From Bryobacterales bacterium KBS 96 (lineage in GTDB: Bacteria; Acidobacteriota; Terriglobia; Bryobacterales; Bryobacteraceae), in NCBI GenBank assembly GCA_000381625.1, contig KB906767.1, positions 314,729 through 378,728 on the forward strand: a DNA stretch of 64,000 nucleotides, written 5' to 3'. This document shows, piece after piece, positions 44,110 through 53,083 of this stretch. The number at the start of each line of letters is the position of its first letter. Positions within the stretch are counted from its first letter, which is position 1. The translations under genes were made by a program, and so were the position numbers. The notes under the pieces were generated by a model, which saw only the letters and a list, made by a program, of their open reading frames with translations, had not been told where the DNA came from and searched no databases.

Positions 44110-44766
44110 TCAGCCGATCGGATGTTTCTTCAACCACTCGTTGATCATTCCGAGATCGCGCACGAAAAGCCCCCACTCGGCCTCTCTCCGATCGTGCTCC
44201 GGAATGCGAAGCAGCGCGGAAGGATGAACCGTGATTAGGGCGGATTCGGCCCGGTCGTGCGGAAGGAAATGCCCGCGCTCAGTCATCACACGGGTTTCGC
44301 GACCCATTACCGAGCGAGCGGCGGTAGATCCCATGGCTACGATCAGTTGTGGTTTTACCGCCGCAACTTCGGCCTCGAGCCACGGACGGCACGCCGATAT
44401 TTCCGCAACATTCGGTTTGGCATGGATGCGCCGCTTGCCTCGCGGCTCAAACTTGAAATGCTTGACGGCATTGGTGACGTATAGTTCAGAGCGGTCCACG
44501 GCAGCCGCCTCCAGCGCCCGATTCAATAGCTTCCCCGCCGGTCCTACGAATGGCCGTCCCTGTATATCTTCTTCGTCACCCGGTTGCTCGCCCACGAGAA
44601 TCACGCGCGCATTCCTGCCGCCTTCCCCAAACACCGTCCGCGTGGCATTTTGGTAGAGACCGCATCCTTCGCAATTTTTCGAAGCTTCGCGAAGCCGGTT
44701 CAAATTCCTGGTCTCCGGCACCCACGGCGCCGCCGATGGTTTTTGCTTTCGTTCCATTTCTTCCAC
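44110..44766 (-). CDS. udgX: UdgX-type uracil-DNA-binding glycosylase
   Basis: A 218-residue family 4-like uracil-DNA glycosylase of the UdgX kind. Motif A is GEQPGDEEDIQGRPFVGPAG, and the diagnostic R-loop is GKRRIHAKP, in which His115 corresponds to the histidine that UdgX links covalently to uracil-DNA. The motif B region is ITVHPSALLR. Iron-sulfur ligand candidates are Cys32, Cys35 and Cys126. UdgX captures deoxyuridine sites irreversibly and protects DNA in base-excision repair. A second ATG three codons downstream is also possible. The acyl-CoA synthetase ends 35 bases upstream. Confidence 0.93.
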   Translation of the reverse strand: MEEMERKQKPSAAPWVPETRNLNRLREASKNCEGCGLYQNATRTVFGEGGRNARVILVGEQPGDEEDIQGRPFVGPAGKLLNRALEAAAVDRSELYVTNAVKHFKFEPRGKRRIHAKPNVAEISACRPWLEAEVAAVKPQLIVAMGSTAARSVMGRETRVMTERGHFLPHDRAESALITVHPSALLRIPEHDRREAEWGLFVRDLGMINEWLKKHPIG

Positions 44767-44801
44767 AAGATCGCCATGACTTCGCGTAACGCGATTTACA
44801 G

Positions 44802-46730
44802 CTAGGGCGCTTCCGCCGCTAAATTTGCGAACGCATCCAATACGGACGCATCGGCAAGAGACGATACGTCGCCTAGGTCGCGCCCAAGATATCGTTCGCG
44901 GATCAATCGCCGCACAATTTTCCCGCTCTGCGTCTTTGGCACTTCCGCCACAATGTGCACTCTTTTGGGGCGGAAAGCGGCGCCCATTTGCTTTATCAGA
45001 TGTTCAGTAAAGACGTTCGGAGAGATCCTTTCGCTCGTCCCGGCTCGCTTGAGCACAATAAAGGCGACGATTTCTTCTCCCTTCAGTTCATCGGGTACGC
45101 CGATCACGGCCGCCTCGGACACTGCTGGATGCATGCATAGGATCTCTTCCAATTCAGCCGGTCCGACTTTGCGTCCCGACACGTTCATCGATTCATCCGC
45201 GCGGCCGTGCAGAAACCAGTAACCGTCGTCATCCACGCTGGCCCAATCGCCGTGATACCACCATCCAGGAAAACGAGACCAATAGGTTTCTAGATAGCGA
45301 GCCGGATCGCCCCAAATGCCGGTTGTCATCGAAGGACTCGGCCTGGTGCAAACGAGATAGCCTTTTTTGCCTCGCACGGGGCGTCCGGCTTCATCCACAA
45401 CCTCAGTGGCCATGCCTGGGGCCGGCCCTCCCAACGTGCAGGGCTTCAGAGGCTGTATTGGCAGGGGAAACAAAAAGCATCCAAGAATCTCCGTTCCTCC
45501 CGAGATATTGATGATGGGGCAGCGCTCTTTTCCCACATGCTTGAAGAACCACATCCAGGATGTCTCATCCCAGGGTTCGCCCGTCGATCCCAACAGTCGC
45601 AGGGCGTCGCCGGCATAATCTTCAGGGTGGCTGCCGCACATGAGCATACGGATGGCGGTGGGCGAAACACCGAAGGTTGTAATTTGCTCCTGATCCAGAA
45701 TTTGCCAGAGCCGATCCGGGCGTGGATAATCGACCGCGCCATCGTACATAAAAATCGTCCCGCCGAAATGGTGATTGCCGAAAATGGCCCAGACGCCCAT
45801 CATCCAGCCGATATCGCTCAACCAAAAGAACCGGTCGAAAGGCTTGCGGTCGAACGCCAGATATATCTCCTTCGCGGTCTGGAGCAGCGCGCCGGCATGC
45901 GTGTGAACACATCCCTTCGGCTGGCCTGTGGTGCCGGATGTGTACAGTAGCAGTGCAAGATCGCTGGATGCCATCTCGATTGTGAGCGGCGTCTCCGGCT
46001 GTCCGCCGATGAGTTTGGAAATCTCGCGCAGCTCGACAATGGCCTTGACGGAGTTGGAGCTCTCTAATGCCTCTTCCACTTTTGCGCGCAGCGGCAATTC
46101 CTTACCGCGCCTTCGAAGAGTTCGCGCGGTGAAGACCAGCCTGGCTCCTGAATCCTGGAGCCGCGAAGCAATGGCCGCGGGCCCGAAGCCTGAAAAGATC
46201 GGCACGGGCACGGCCCCGATCTTCAAACAGCCATAAATCACCGTCAAAATCTCGGGGTCCATCGGAGCGCAGAGCGCGACGCGATCGCCAATCTGAATGC
46301 CAACGCCGGCCAGATAGCGAGCAAGCTGGTTTGCCCTACGAGCCAAGTCAGAAAACGTAATCTCACGCCGTTCCCCATCTTCGTTTTGCCAGATACAGGC
46401 CAGGCGGTTCGAGCCGGCATACCGGTCCAGACAGTTGTGAGCGACGTTGAGCCGTCCACCGGTGAACCATTTCGTCCATTCAGGGCCATTCGAATAATCG
46501 ATTACCCTCGAGTAGGGCGCGAACCACTCCACGCCAATTGCCTTTTCCAATTCGCCCCAGAACGCTTCCGGGTGCTCGACGGAAAAATTCAGGAAATCGA
46601 GACGGTTATCGAAGCGCAGACGCTGCATAAAGCGCCATACGTTTGTCTCCTCAATCGCCTCTTGCGACGGCTCCCATACAAACGGCACTCTTCGTCTCCC
46701 TGTACCAAACACGAGCCAGTCTGTATCCAT
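44802..46730 (-). CDS. AMP-forming acetyl/acyl-CoA synthetase
   Basis: A 642-residue ANL-superfamily ligase activating a short carboxylic acid to acyl-CoA. The P-loop-like motif is LLLYTSGTTGQPKGCVHTHA. Further markers are ISGGTEILGCFLF, YWSRFPGWWYHGDWASVDDDGYWFLHGR, DESMNVSGRKVGPAELEE and the C-terminal KTQSGKIVRRLIR, where the Lys is the AMP-forming lysine. It resembles ACS and acetoacetyl-CoA synthetase more than medium-chain ligases. The ATG at 46730 is preferred, because the frame's earlier TTG (46778) lies inside a repeated sequence. It lies between hmgA and udgX. Confidence 0.88.
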   Translation of the reverse strand: MDTDWLVFGTGRRRVPFVWEPSQEAIEETNVWRFMQRLRFDNRLDFLNFSVEHPEAFWGELEKAIGVEWFAPYSRVIDYSNGPEWTKWFTGGRLNVAHNCLDRYAGSNRLACIWQNEDGERREITFSDLARRANQLARYLAGVGIQIGDRVALCAPMDPEILTVIYGCLKIGAVPVPIFSGFGPAAIASRLQDSGARLVFTARTLRRRGKELPLRAKVEEALESSNSVKAIVELREISKLIGGQPETPLTIEMASSDLALLLYTSGTTGQPKGCVHTHAGALLQTAKEIYLAFDRKPFDRFFWLSDIGWMMGVWAIFGNHHFGGTIFMYDGAVDYPRPDRLWQILDQEQITTFGVSPTAIRMLMCGSHPEDYAGDALRLLGSTGEPWDETSWMWFFKHVGKERCPIINISGGTEILGCFLFPLPIQPLKPCTLGGPAPGMATEVVDEAGRPVRGKKGYLVCTRPSPSMTTGIWGDPARYLETYWSRFPGWWYHGDWASVDDDGYWFLHGRADESMNVSGRKVGPAELEEILCMHPAVSEAAVIGVPDELKGEEIVAFIVLKRAGTSERISPNVFTEHLIKQMGAAFRPKRVHIVAEVPKTQSGKIVRRLIRERYLGRDLGDVSSLADASVLDAFANLAAEAP

Positions 46731-46811
46731 ATCCGAAGCCAATGCAATCGGCCGTGGAACGACAGCGCTCGCCGACAATTTGTAGATGAGGGCCTATTGA
46801 CGACCTTTCAC

Positions 46812-46855
46812 CTCAATTTGTAAAAGATCGCTCCTCAATTTGTAAACGATCGCTC
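46812..46855. repeat. two 22-base direct repeats upstream of acyl-CoA synthetase
   Basis: CTCAATTTGTAAAAGATCGC (46812 onward, 22 bases) is followed head to tail by a copy at 46834 with one difference (AAACGATC). A looser third copy (CAATTTGTAGATG) lies near 46776-46788. The 22-base period equals about two helical turns, as expected for cooperative operator sites. Confidence 0.6.
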
Positions 46856-46879
46856 CTCGGAGCCGACCAGGAATACCCA

Positions 46880-48013
46880 TTACTTTGCGCCTACGGGTTC
46901 CGGTTTCTTGGTTGATCCGGCGCCCCAACTGGCCCAGTAGTCCTTCCATTCCACGCGGTCGCCGGCAGGCAGAATATGAATGGGATTTAAGCCGTCCAAC
47001 ATCACGGCCGATTCATCGGTATGCGTCTTCTTGCCTTGGTTGGCCAGCGCTTTCGGGTGCGGGCCGTGATGGATGCCGCGCGGATGCAGCGTCGCCATGC
47101 CGGGCTTGATGTTGTCTTTACTGAAGAAATCGCCGTCATGGTAGAAGAGGAACTCGTCATAGTCCGTATTGCGGTGAAAGAATGGCACGCGCAGAGCCTC
47201 GGGATCCTCCTCGAGAGGACGTGGCAAGAAGCTGCAGACCACCGCGCCCTGCGTGACAAAGGTCGTGTGCGCGCTGGGCGGAAGATGCGCGCGCGGGCTC
47301 ATGATTGGCCGGATATCGCGCATGTTGATCTTCCAGACCGTGAGGTCGCCTTTCCAGCCGACGACATCGAGCGGGTTCCAGGGGTAGAACACCTTTGAAT
47401 ACTGGTCTCCGGTCTTGATTCGCACTTCCCACTCACGGTTGTCGTCGAGATTGGCCTGTGGCTCGGGCGTGACAATCACCGCCGGATCGTACAAGGCGTG
47501 CTGCCCCACCAGGCCTTTGTCGGGCTGTTCGAATTCCGCTTTCGACTGAATGATGAGAAAGAAATTGTCCGTCGTTCCGGGTACGACCCGATAAGTGACG
47601 GAACGGGGGATATTGATATAGTCGCCTCGCGTGAATTGCATTGGCCCGAAGTCCGTCTCGATTGTGCCTTCGCCCCGGTGAACGAAATAGAGTTCGTCGC
47701 CATCGGAGTTGCGGAAATAGAACGGCATCGGCTCCGAACGCCGCGAAACGCTGAGCACGACATCTTCGTTGCCGAGGAACGCCGCCGGCGCGCCCTCCGG
47801 ATCGTTTAAATCACCCGGTTCGATCAAATTCAGGTCGAAGCAGTGCGGCCGAAGACTGCCCTCGAACCGCACCCATCCTGTGGGCGGATGGGCGTGATAC
47901 AAATGAGCCGATTTACCGTAGAAGCCTTTACGGCCGTGCTCCTCTTCGTAGGTCCCCGTGGGCAATCCGACGTGGGCCTGTTTTGCAATACGTCCTTTTT
48001 GGAGGGGATACAT
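46880..48013 (-). CDS. hmgA: homogentisate 1,2-dioxygenase
   Basis: A 377-residue cupin-type ring-cleaving dioxygenase of the tyrosine/phenylalanine catabolic route, converting homogentisate to maleylacetoacetate. Visible family blocks are GWVRFEGSLRPHCFDLNLI, MPFYFRNSDGDELYFVHRGEG, DYINIPRSVTYRV, FYPWNPLDVVGWKGDLTVWK and NTDYDEFLFYHDGDF, the last with the metal-region acid, then HPRGIHHGPHP. The ATG at 48013 is taken because upstream codons lack similarity. fahA and maiA are not adjacent, so the rest of the pathway must lie elsewhere. Confidence 0.92.
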   Translation of the reverse strand: MYPLQKGRIAKQAHVGLPTGTYEEEHGRKGFYGKSAHLYHAHPPTGWVRFEGSLRPHCFDLNLIEPGDLNDPEGAPAAFLGNEDVVLSVSRRSEPMPFYFRNSDGDELYFVHRGEGTIETDFGPMQFTRGDYINIPRSVTYRVVPGTTDNFFLIIQSKAEFEQPDKGLVGQHALYDPAVIVTPEPQANLDDNREWEVRIKTGDQYSKVFYPWNPLDVVGWKGDLTVWKINMRDIRPIMSPRAHLPPSAHTTFVTQGAVVCSFLPRPLEEDPEALRVPFFHRNTDYDEFLFYHDGDFFSKDNIKPGMATLHPRGIHHGPHPKALANQGKKTHTDESAVMLDGLNPIHILPAGDRVEWKDYWASWGAGSTKKPEPVGAK

Positions 48014-48142
48014 ATCTTCAGCATAATGAAATTCAGCACACCACTGCACAGTGGGTGCAAAATGGCGTGTTTTTGAATTGTTGACTTCTTCCGCAGAGTC
48101 GCGACAATGAGAAAACCACCGATACTTTAGGAGTTCGTTTCG

Positions 48143-48538
48143 ATGTTCAAAACTAAGTTGTTCAGAACGCTGAGCGTTGTTGCCGCGCTTCTTCTCGCTG
48201 CTTTCACGCTGTCGGCGCAATCCAAGGCGAGCGATCAGGACCTGGTCGGGAAATGGAAGATGACCTCGTTCAGCCCGGACGGAGATCCGATTCCGTGGAG
48301 TCTGAACATCAAGGAAGCCGATGGCAAACTAGTAGCCACGCTCGATACCGAGAACCAGGGAGAAGTGCCCGCGAACGGTTTCACCGTAATCGGCGAGAAG
48401 GTCCACCTGAAAGCGCCGTATGAAGGCGAAGATTACGATATCGATCTGAAGCTGGATGCCGGCAAACTCACCGGGACCTGGAGCGGTAATGGCGACAGCG
48501 GCAAAACAACAGGCGAGCGCGCGGCAGCGGAACGCTAA
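48143..48538 (+). CDS. small exported beta-barrel-like hypothetical protein
   Basis: A 131-residue protein with a signal peptide (FRTLSVVAALLLAAFTLSAQ) and a short beta-rich mature domain: DLVGKWKMTSFSPDGDPIPW, GKLVATLDTENQG, KVHLKAPYEG and LDAGKLTGTWSGN. The pattern of Gly/Trp-rich strands resembles lipocalin-like or avidin-like mini-barrels common in acidobacterial secretomes. No functional residues can be assigned. It starts 130 bases from the divergent hmgA start. Confidence 0.75.
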   Translation: MFKTKLFRTLSVVAALLLAAFTLSAQSKASDQDLVGKWKMTSFSPDGDPIPWSLNIKEADGKLVATLDTENQGEVPANGFTVIGEKVHLKAPYEGEDYDIDLKLDAGKLTGTWSGNGDSGKTTGERAAAER

Positions 48539-48546
48539 CGGGTTGT

Positions 48547-50397
48547 TTACACGTGCAGCATCTGGCGCACGTTTCGTTCGATATCGGATGCGCTGGCGGC
48601 AAGCGGACTCGCGTAAAACACGTGGCTTAGCATTGTTTGCGTATTGTCGATGGCTCTCGTCAGTGTAATCACGCCGGCCCGGCGCTTCGTCACATTTTGG
48701 CCATCGGTTTTCAGTACATCCAGCCGGTCCGCTTTATCGGCGGACCACGCGCCCACCGCAAACGAATCCGCTCGTAGTAACGGCAAAGCGGTCGTGTACT
48801 CGCCGCCGAGCGGGGCGGAACCTTCGACGATCTCCATATCGTCCAGCGGTCCGTGAGCGGTCACGCGATGCTCACGAAGTTCGAAGTCGCCTTGAACCTC
48901 GATGCGGCTCGCGATTTCAAACTCAGTATTCGCTAGTTTCGTGGTCCAAGTGGTCGTAATCGCGCTGCCGTCAAATTCGCCACGCAGCACCCGCTCGCGA
49001 TATGCACATTGGCCAGTCGCCCGGTTACGGATCACCACGGCATTATCAGGCACAAACGAGTTTTCTTCCGCCGACAGATTAAACGGGAAATGAGATAAGT
49101 AAACGAATTTCGAATATTTGTCGCGATAGTGAATGCTACGGTTCACGTTGTGCGATTCGAGCCAGCGCACCTGTCCGGATTGCCGATTTCCCGTGAGCAT
49201 CATGCCAAGAGGATCGAACCGGCGCGTGAAGTCGCCGCGCTCGACCGGGAGTGGTTCGGGAGTGGCCGTCCAGAACGGATCGTCTCGCGGGATGAGAAGG
49301 AGCGCATAGGCTTGCATGCCCCAATACGGGTGGCCATTGTCAACGTAGGTTTCCTTTAGGAACTTCGATCCTTCCGGCGTGAACGTTTCAAGCAATTTGC
49401 CGTCCGCCTGGTCGAACGCCCCAATGTCCCAGAGATAATTGATGTTCTTCTCGACAATCGTCCGCAGCAGACCTGGCGAATAAGGCCAGAGCTTCTGCAG
49501 ATATGCCAACACTAGCGGGGTGACCACGGCCCAACGGTAAATGAGCGACCGGCCAAATAGGACGTGCGAGCCGTTCGCGCCAAAAAAGTATGGGGTGCTT
49601 TCGAGGAACTGGCGCAACCGCACGGTAAAGCGCTCGCGCCAATGTGGATACCGCTCGCCCGCAATGCGATTCCAATACAGAAAATGGCTGGCGAAGACCC
49701 AGAAATTGTAGTAATCGTAAACAGGCTCGGCCGTGGAATCGCTGTACCACCCATCGCCTTTGGCCAGCGTGTCCAGAAAGCGCACATCTTCTTCCATCCA
49801 CTTCACGTCGGGCTGGAACTCGTTCCAGCGTGAAGAGAGCGCAAGCCGTGAAGCCTGGTTCACCGCGGTAAACCATGCCCAGTTATTGTGCCGGACCGGA
49901 ACCTGCGTACAGCTTGCCAACCATGCTTGAATATTCGCTCGATCGCGAGAGTTGAGGCGGCCAAGAAATTTATCGCCGAGCAGAAAAATCGACCACGCCA
50001 CCAGCGATGACTCTACCTGCTTCTGGTGCTGGTGGTCGGCAGGAGAAGGACCCCAGTAATCCGGATTTTGCGGATCGAACGCGTGCCTGAACGTATCGAC
50101 CAGAACCTGCGTCAGGTCCGGATGGCGGCGTCCGCTTGCCCACCAGGCGCTCAGCGCGGGCATCATGCGCGAAACGGAATCGTAGGTTTTGCCGGATACG
50201 GCCACGCTTCCCGGCAAAATGGTCCCGTGCGGAAAATCGCACACGGCATAACTCGGCGATGTATTCCGACACGCGGCCAGATAGCCGTTCAGAATCTCCA
50301 GAAAATGCGGTTCAAACGGATTGACCTCGCGCTGCCGGCCGAATGCCGGAACCAGGGCGGCCGTTCCGAGCAGCCACTCACGGCGGCTCAACGCCAC
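48547..50397 (-). CDS. exported DUF2264-domain protein
   Basis: A 616-residue exported protein starting at GTG with a Tat-like signal (ALSRREWLLGTAALVPAFG). The N-terminal two-thirds is an (alpha/alpha)-barrel-like DUF2264 domain: NPDYWGPSPADHQHQKQVESSL, WLASCTQVPVRHNNWAWFTAVNQ, GDGWYSDSTAEPVYDYYNFW and GRSLIYRWAV. The C-terminal third is beta-rich. DUF2264 enzymes sit in polysaccharide-utilisation loci and look like uronyl hydrolase/lyase relatives, but the reaction is unknown. It is followed downstream, on the same strand order, by the sulfatase and isomerase, implying shared polysaccharide work. Confidence 0.88.
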   Translation of the reverse strand: MALSRREWLLGTAALVPAFGRQREVNPFEPHFLEILNGYLAACRNTSPSYAVCDFPHGTILPGSVAVSGKTYDSVSRMMPALSAWWASGRRHPDLTQVLVDTFRHAFDPQNPDYWGPSPADHQHQKQVESSLVAWSIFLLGDKFLGRLNSRDRANIQAWLASCTQVPVRHNNWAWFTAVNQASRLALSSRWNEFQPDVKWMEEDVRFLDTLAKGDGWYSDSTAEPVYDYYNFWVFASHFLYWNRIAGERYPHWRERFTVRLRQFLESTPYFFGANGSHVLFGRSLIYRWAVVTPLVLAYLQKLWPYSPGLLRTIVEKNINYLWDIGAFDQADGKLLETFTPEGSKFLKETYVDNGHPYWGMQAYALLLIPRDDPFWTATPEPLPVERGDFTRRFDPLGMMLTGNRQSGQVRWLESHNVNRSIHYRDKYSKFVYLSHFPFNLSAEENSFVPDNAVVIRNRATGQCAYRERVLRGEFDGSAITTTWTTKLANTEFEIASRIEVQGDFELREHRVTAHGPLDDMEIVEGSAPLGGEYTTALPLLRADSFAVGAWSADKADRLDVLKTDGQNVTKRRAGVITLTRAIDNTQTMLSHVFYASPLAASASDIERNVRQMLHV

Positions 50398-50424
50398 AGC
50401 ACATCTCCGCCTGTCACAGGGCCG

Positions 50425-51984
50425 TTATTTCGGTCGTGTCGCATCTTTCATTGTTAATCCGGTCTCATAGACAAGTTGGCGCGGCTCATAGCCGTCGTTT
50501 TCGCGCTGGCGAGTCATGCCCGAGTTCTCCCAGGAAACCGGAAAATCGCGCCGCCATTCACGGCGCCCCCAGTAATAGCCGCGGAACGGGTCGCGAGTCC
50601 GATTCATCCAATCGAGCAGCCGGTCGTGCAGTTCGTTGCGTTTGGCCGCATGTTCGGGAGAATCGATCAGATTCTTCATCTCGGCCGGATCGCTTTCGAG
50701 GTCGTACAGCGCATCGCTCGTCATCAGGTGGATCGAAAGCTTGTAGCGGCCGTCGAACACGCAGCGAATCGGTTGAAATCCGCCGAAGCCGTCGTGATCC
50801 ACTTCATACCGGCCGAACTCTATGAATACTTCGTCGCGCGGTTTCACCTTTGGGTCTTTGATCGTCGCCAGCATGCTGCCGCCTTCAAGGCTCTTGGGTA
50901 TATTGAACCCGAACAACTCCATCAGAGTGCCTGTTACGTCAATATGCGACACGGGGTGCGTGCATACGGCATTCGCGGGGGCGCGCCCGGGCCAGCGAGC
51001 CAGAAACGGAACACGCGTAATCTCTTCGTACATCGCCGGGCCCTTGCCCGTCAGCCGGTGCGATTCCAGGAAATCGCCGTGATCCGCCGTGTACAGCACG
51101 AGCGCATTCGGGGCATGCTGGTCAATCGCATCGAGAACGCGGCCAATCTCGCTGTCGATGAATGTCAGGCAGCCGAAGAACGCCGGATCTTTGATCGGCG
51201 GCTGCACTCGATCGAGCCGGCCATCCGCCCAGACACGCTGTTCTTCCGGCTTATCCGCAAGCGTGTCGTTGACGTTCGGACTGCCCGGGAAAACGAAGTC
51301 CTTGTACATCTCCGAATACGGCCTCGGGCAAAGGTACGGACCATGCGGCTCGTCGTAGGAAAGCACAAGAAGGAAGTCTTCGTTCGCATGTTTCGAGAGG
51401 AAATCGATCGCCCGATTCGAACAGCGATGTCCGAAGGTAAAGTCGGCTGTCAGGGAAGGATCGCGGTTCGTGGCCGTTTCCCGGGATCGCACCCGATCCT
51501 CAGGCGAAAGCTCATAGAGGTAGTCGCGCTGGTCGTACCAGTATTTGGGGTCCCAACCCGGAGCTGGCCGGCCGGTTCCGAAGTAATCCGAGCCGTCCAG
51601 GTGCCACTTGCCGATATAGGCAGTGTGAATGCCTTTGTCGTGAAGGCGCTGGCCGACGGTGTGTACGGTCTGCCCGAGCGGCAGGCTGTTCCCCCACGCT
51701 CCGTTGCTATGCGGGTAGGTTCCGGTGAAGAGCGCGGACCGCGCTGGGGTACAAACGGGCTGGCAGGTGTACGCGTGCTCGAATCGGACTCCCCCCGCCG
51801 CTAGCCGGTCCAGGTTCGGGGTATGCAGGCCGGTATGCCGGTAGCAATTCAGCATATCCGCCCGAATCGAATCGTTCATCAGAACGATTGCCTGCCGGGG
51901 CGCGCCATTCGCCACAGCGCCAGGTTCGGACGCGGCTGCTGCGCTCGCAATGCCGAGTGTCTTAACGAAATCCCGTCGATTCAT
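50425..51984 (-). CDS. exported formylglycine-dependent sulfatase
   Basis: A 519-residue type I sulfatase with a Tat signal (NRRDFVKTLGIASAAAA). The formylglycine motif is CTPAR (Cys78-Thr-Pro-Ala-Arg82), in PVCTPARSALFTGTYPHSNG, so maturation by FGE or anSME is expected. Metal-site segments are VLMNDSIRADML and VLYTADHGDFLESHRL. The C-terminal tail (WGRREWRRDF) is ordinary for this family. The sulfated substrate, perhaps a glycan, is unknown. It lies between the DUF2264 and TIM-barrel isomerase genes with short gaps. Confidence 0.93.
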   Translation of the reverse strand: MNRRDFVKTLGIASAAAASEPGAVANGAPRQAIVLMNDSIRADMLNCYRHTGLHTPNLDRLAAGGVRFEHAYTCQPVCTPARSALFTGTYPHSNGAWGNSLPLGQTVHTVGQRLHDKGIHTAYIGKWHLDGSDYFGTGRPAPGWDPKYWYDQRDYLYELSPEDRVRSRETATNRDPSLTADFTFGHRCSNRAIDFLSKHANEDFLLVLSYDEPHGPYLCPRPYSEMYKDFVFPGSPNVNDTLADKPEEQRVWADGRLDRVQPPIKDPAFFGCLTFIDSEIGRVLDAIDQHAPNALVLYTADHGDFLESHRLTGKGPAMYEEITRVPFLARWPGRAPANAVCTHPVSHIDVTGTLMELFGFNIPKSLEGGSMLATIKDPKVKPRDEVFIEFGRYEVDHDGFGGFQPIRCVFDGRYKLSIHLMTSDALYDLESDPAEMKNLIDSPEHAAKRNELHDRLLDWMNRTRDPFRGYYWGRREWRRDFPVSWENSGMTRQRENDGYEPRQLVYETGLTMKDATRPK

Positions 51985-52027
51985 AGAGTCTGAGGGACAG
52001 GTCCGGCGCCTTCGCCGGCCACGCTGC

Positions 52028-52951
52028 CTATTCTGTTTCCGCGCAGAACTGCCGTAAATAACGGCCGCTCTGGATGAGCGATGCTTTACGATTCTCGATC
52101 GAGCCCTCGTAAGCCCGGTCTTCTACCTCAATACATACTGGACCGTTATAACCCGAATCTCCGAGAACCGAGAAATACTTGCCCCAATCCACTTCTCCCA
52201 GGCCCGGCAGTTTCGGCGTGTGATATTCGAGCGGATGGGCCAGGATACCGACTTCATCCAGACGGTTCCGATCGAGCCGTGCGTCTTTGGCATGAGCGTG
52301 GAAAATGCGCGGCGCGAACTCGCGAATGGCGCGTAGATAATCCATCTGCTGCCAGACGAAATGCGACGGATCGAAGTTGAGGCCGAAAGACATGCTGGGA
52401 ATTTCGTTGAACATGCGACGCCAGACCGCCGGGCTCTGGGCCAGGTTTTTGCCTCCGGGCCACTCGTCTTTTGTGAAGAACATCGGACAGTTCTCGATCG
52501 CGATCTTTACGCCGTGGTCCTCGGCAAACTTGATAATCGGCGGCCAGACCTGGCGGAAACGTGGCCAGTTGTCATCCACCGATTTCGTCCAATCGCGGCC
52601 AATAAATGAGGTGACGACGCCGAGCCCCAGCAACTGGGCGGCCTGGATTACGTGCTTCAGGTGCGCCACGTAGACATCGGATTCGGCGGTATCGGGCGTT
52701 AGCGGATTTGGATAATAGCCGAGCCCGCTTATCTTAACCTTCTTCTTCGCGGTAAGTTCATTCACCTTGGCGGCATCGTCCTTAGTGAACGAAGTTACGT
52801 CGATGTGGGTGACGCCGGCATACCGGCGTTCGGCCTTGCCTTTCGGCCAGCACATCACTTCCACGCGGGAAAAGTCGCTAGCGGCGGCAAAATCAAGCAC
52901 TTCTTCGAAGGAAAGGTCGGGCAAAATCGCGCTGACGAAGCCAAGCTGCAT
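52028..52951 (-). CDS. sugar phosphate isomerase/epimerase (TIM barrel)
   Basis: A 307-residue xylose-isomerase-like TIM-barrel (AP_endonuc_2) protein. Typical metal-binding positions are seen in [11 protein letters not shown] (Glu), [13 protein letters not shown] (Asp, His), [12 protein letters not shown] (His) and [14 protein letters not shown] (Glu). It probably isomerises or epimerises a sugar or inosose-like compound in the cytosol, downstream of the exported sulfatase and DUF2264 enzymes. There is no signal peptide. Its start faces the glucanase paralogue at 53084, and a perfect inverted repeat lies between them. Confidence 0.9.
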   Translation of the reverse strand: MQLGFVSAILPDLSFEEVLDFAAASDFSRVEVMCWPKGKAERRYAGVTHIDVTSFTKDDAAKVNELTAKKKVKISGLGYYPNPLTPDTAESDVYVAHLKHVIQAAQLLGLGVVTSFIGRDWTKSVDDNWPRFRQVWPPIIKFAEDHGVKIAIENCPMFFTKDEWPGGKNLAQSPAVWRRMFNEIPSMSFGLNFDPSHFVWQQMDYLRAIREFAPRIFHAHAKDARLDRNRLDEVGILAHPLEYHTPKLPGLGEVDWGKYFSVLGDSGYNGPVCIEVEDRAYEGSIENRKASLIQSGRYLRQFCAETE

Positions 52952-53030
52952 GAGGCGATGCTATCACGCCGTGAAATTGCGCCCCTTCGGCAGAAAAATG
53001 GAGAAAAAAGTGCAAGTATCCTGGACGTTT

Positions 53031-53047
53031 TGTTGGGTGATCCAACA
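53031..53047. promoter_or_regulatory. candidate operator between isomerase and glucanase-like genes
   Basis: TGTTGG, five bases (GTGAT), CCAACA: a perfect 6-bp inverted repeat in the divergent promoter region. The size and spacing fit a dimeric repressor such as a LacI- or GntR-type protein. No regulator gene is adjacent. Confidence 0.45.
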
Positions 53048-53083
53048 TAATTGAGGAAAGTTCACTTTAGAAGTTGTACGGCC

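Noticed and set aside
43814-44176. 120-residue minus-strand frame between udgX and the DUF488 gene
   Set aside because: Its hydrophobic middle is suggestive, but it overlaps udgX and a dispersed repeat and has no recognisable homology.
50476-51804. 442-residue plus-strand frame
   Set aside because: It is antisense to the sulfatase.
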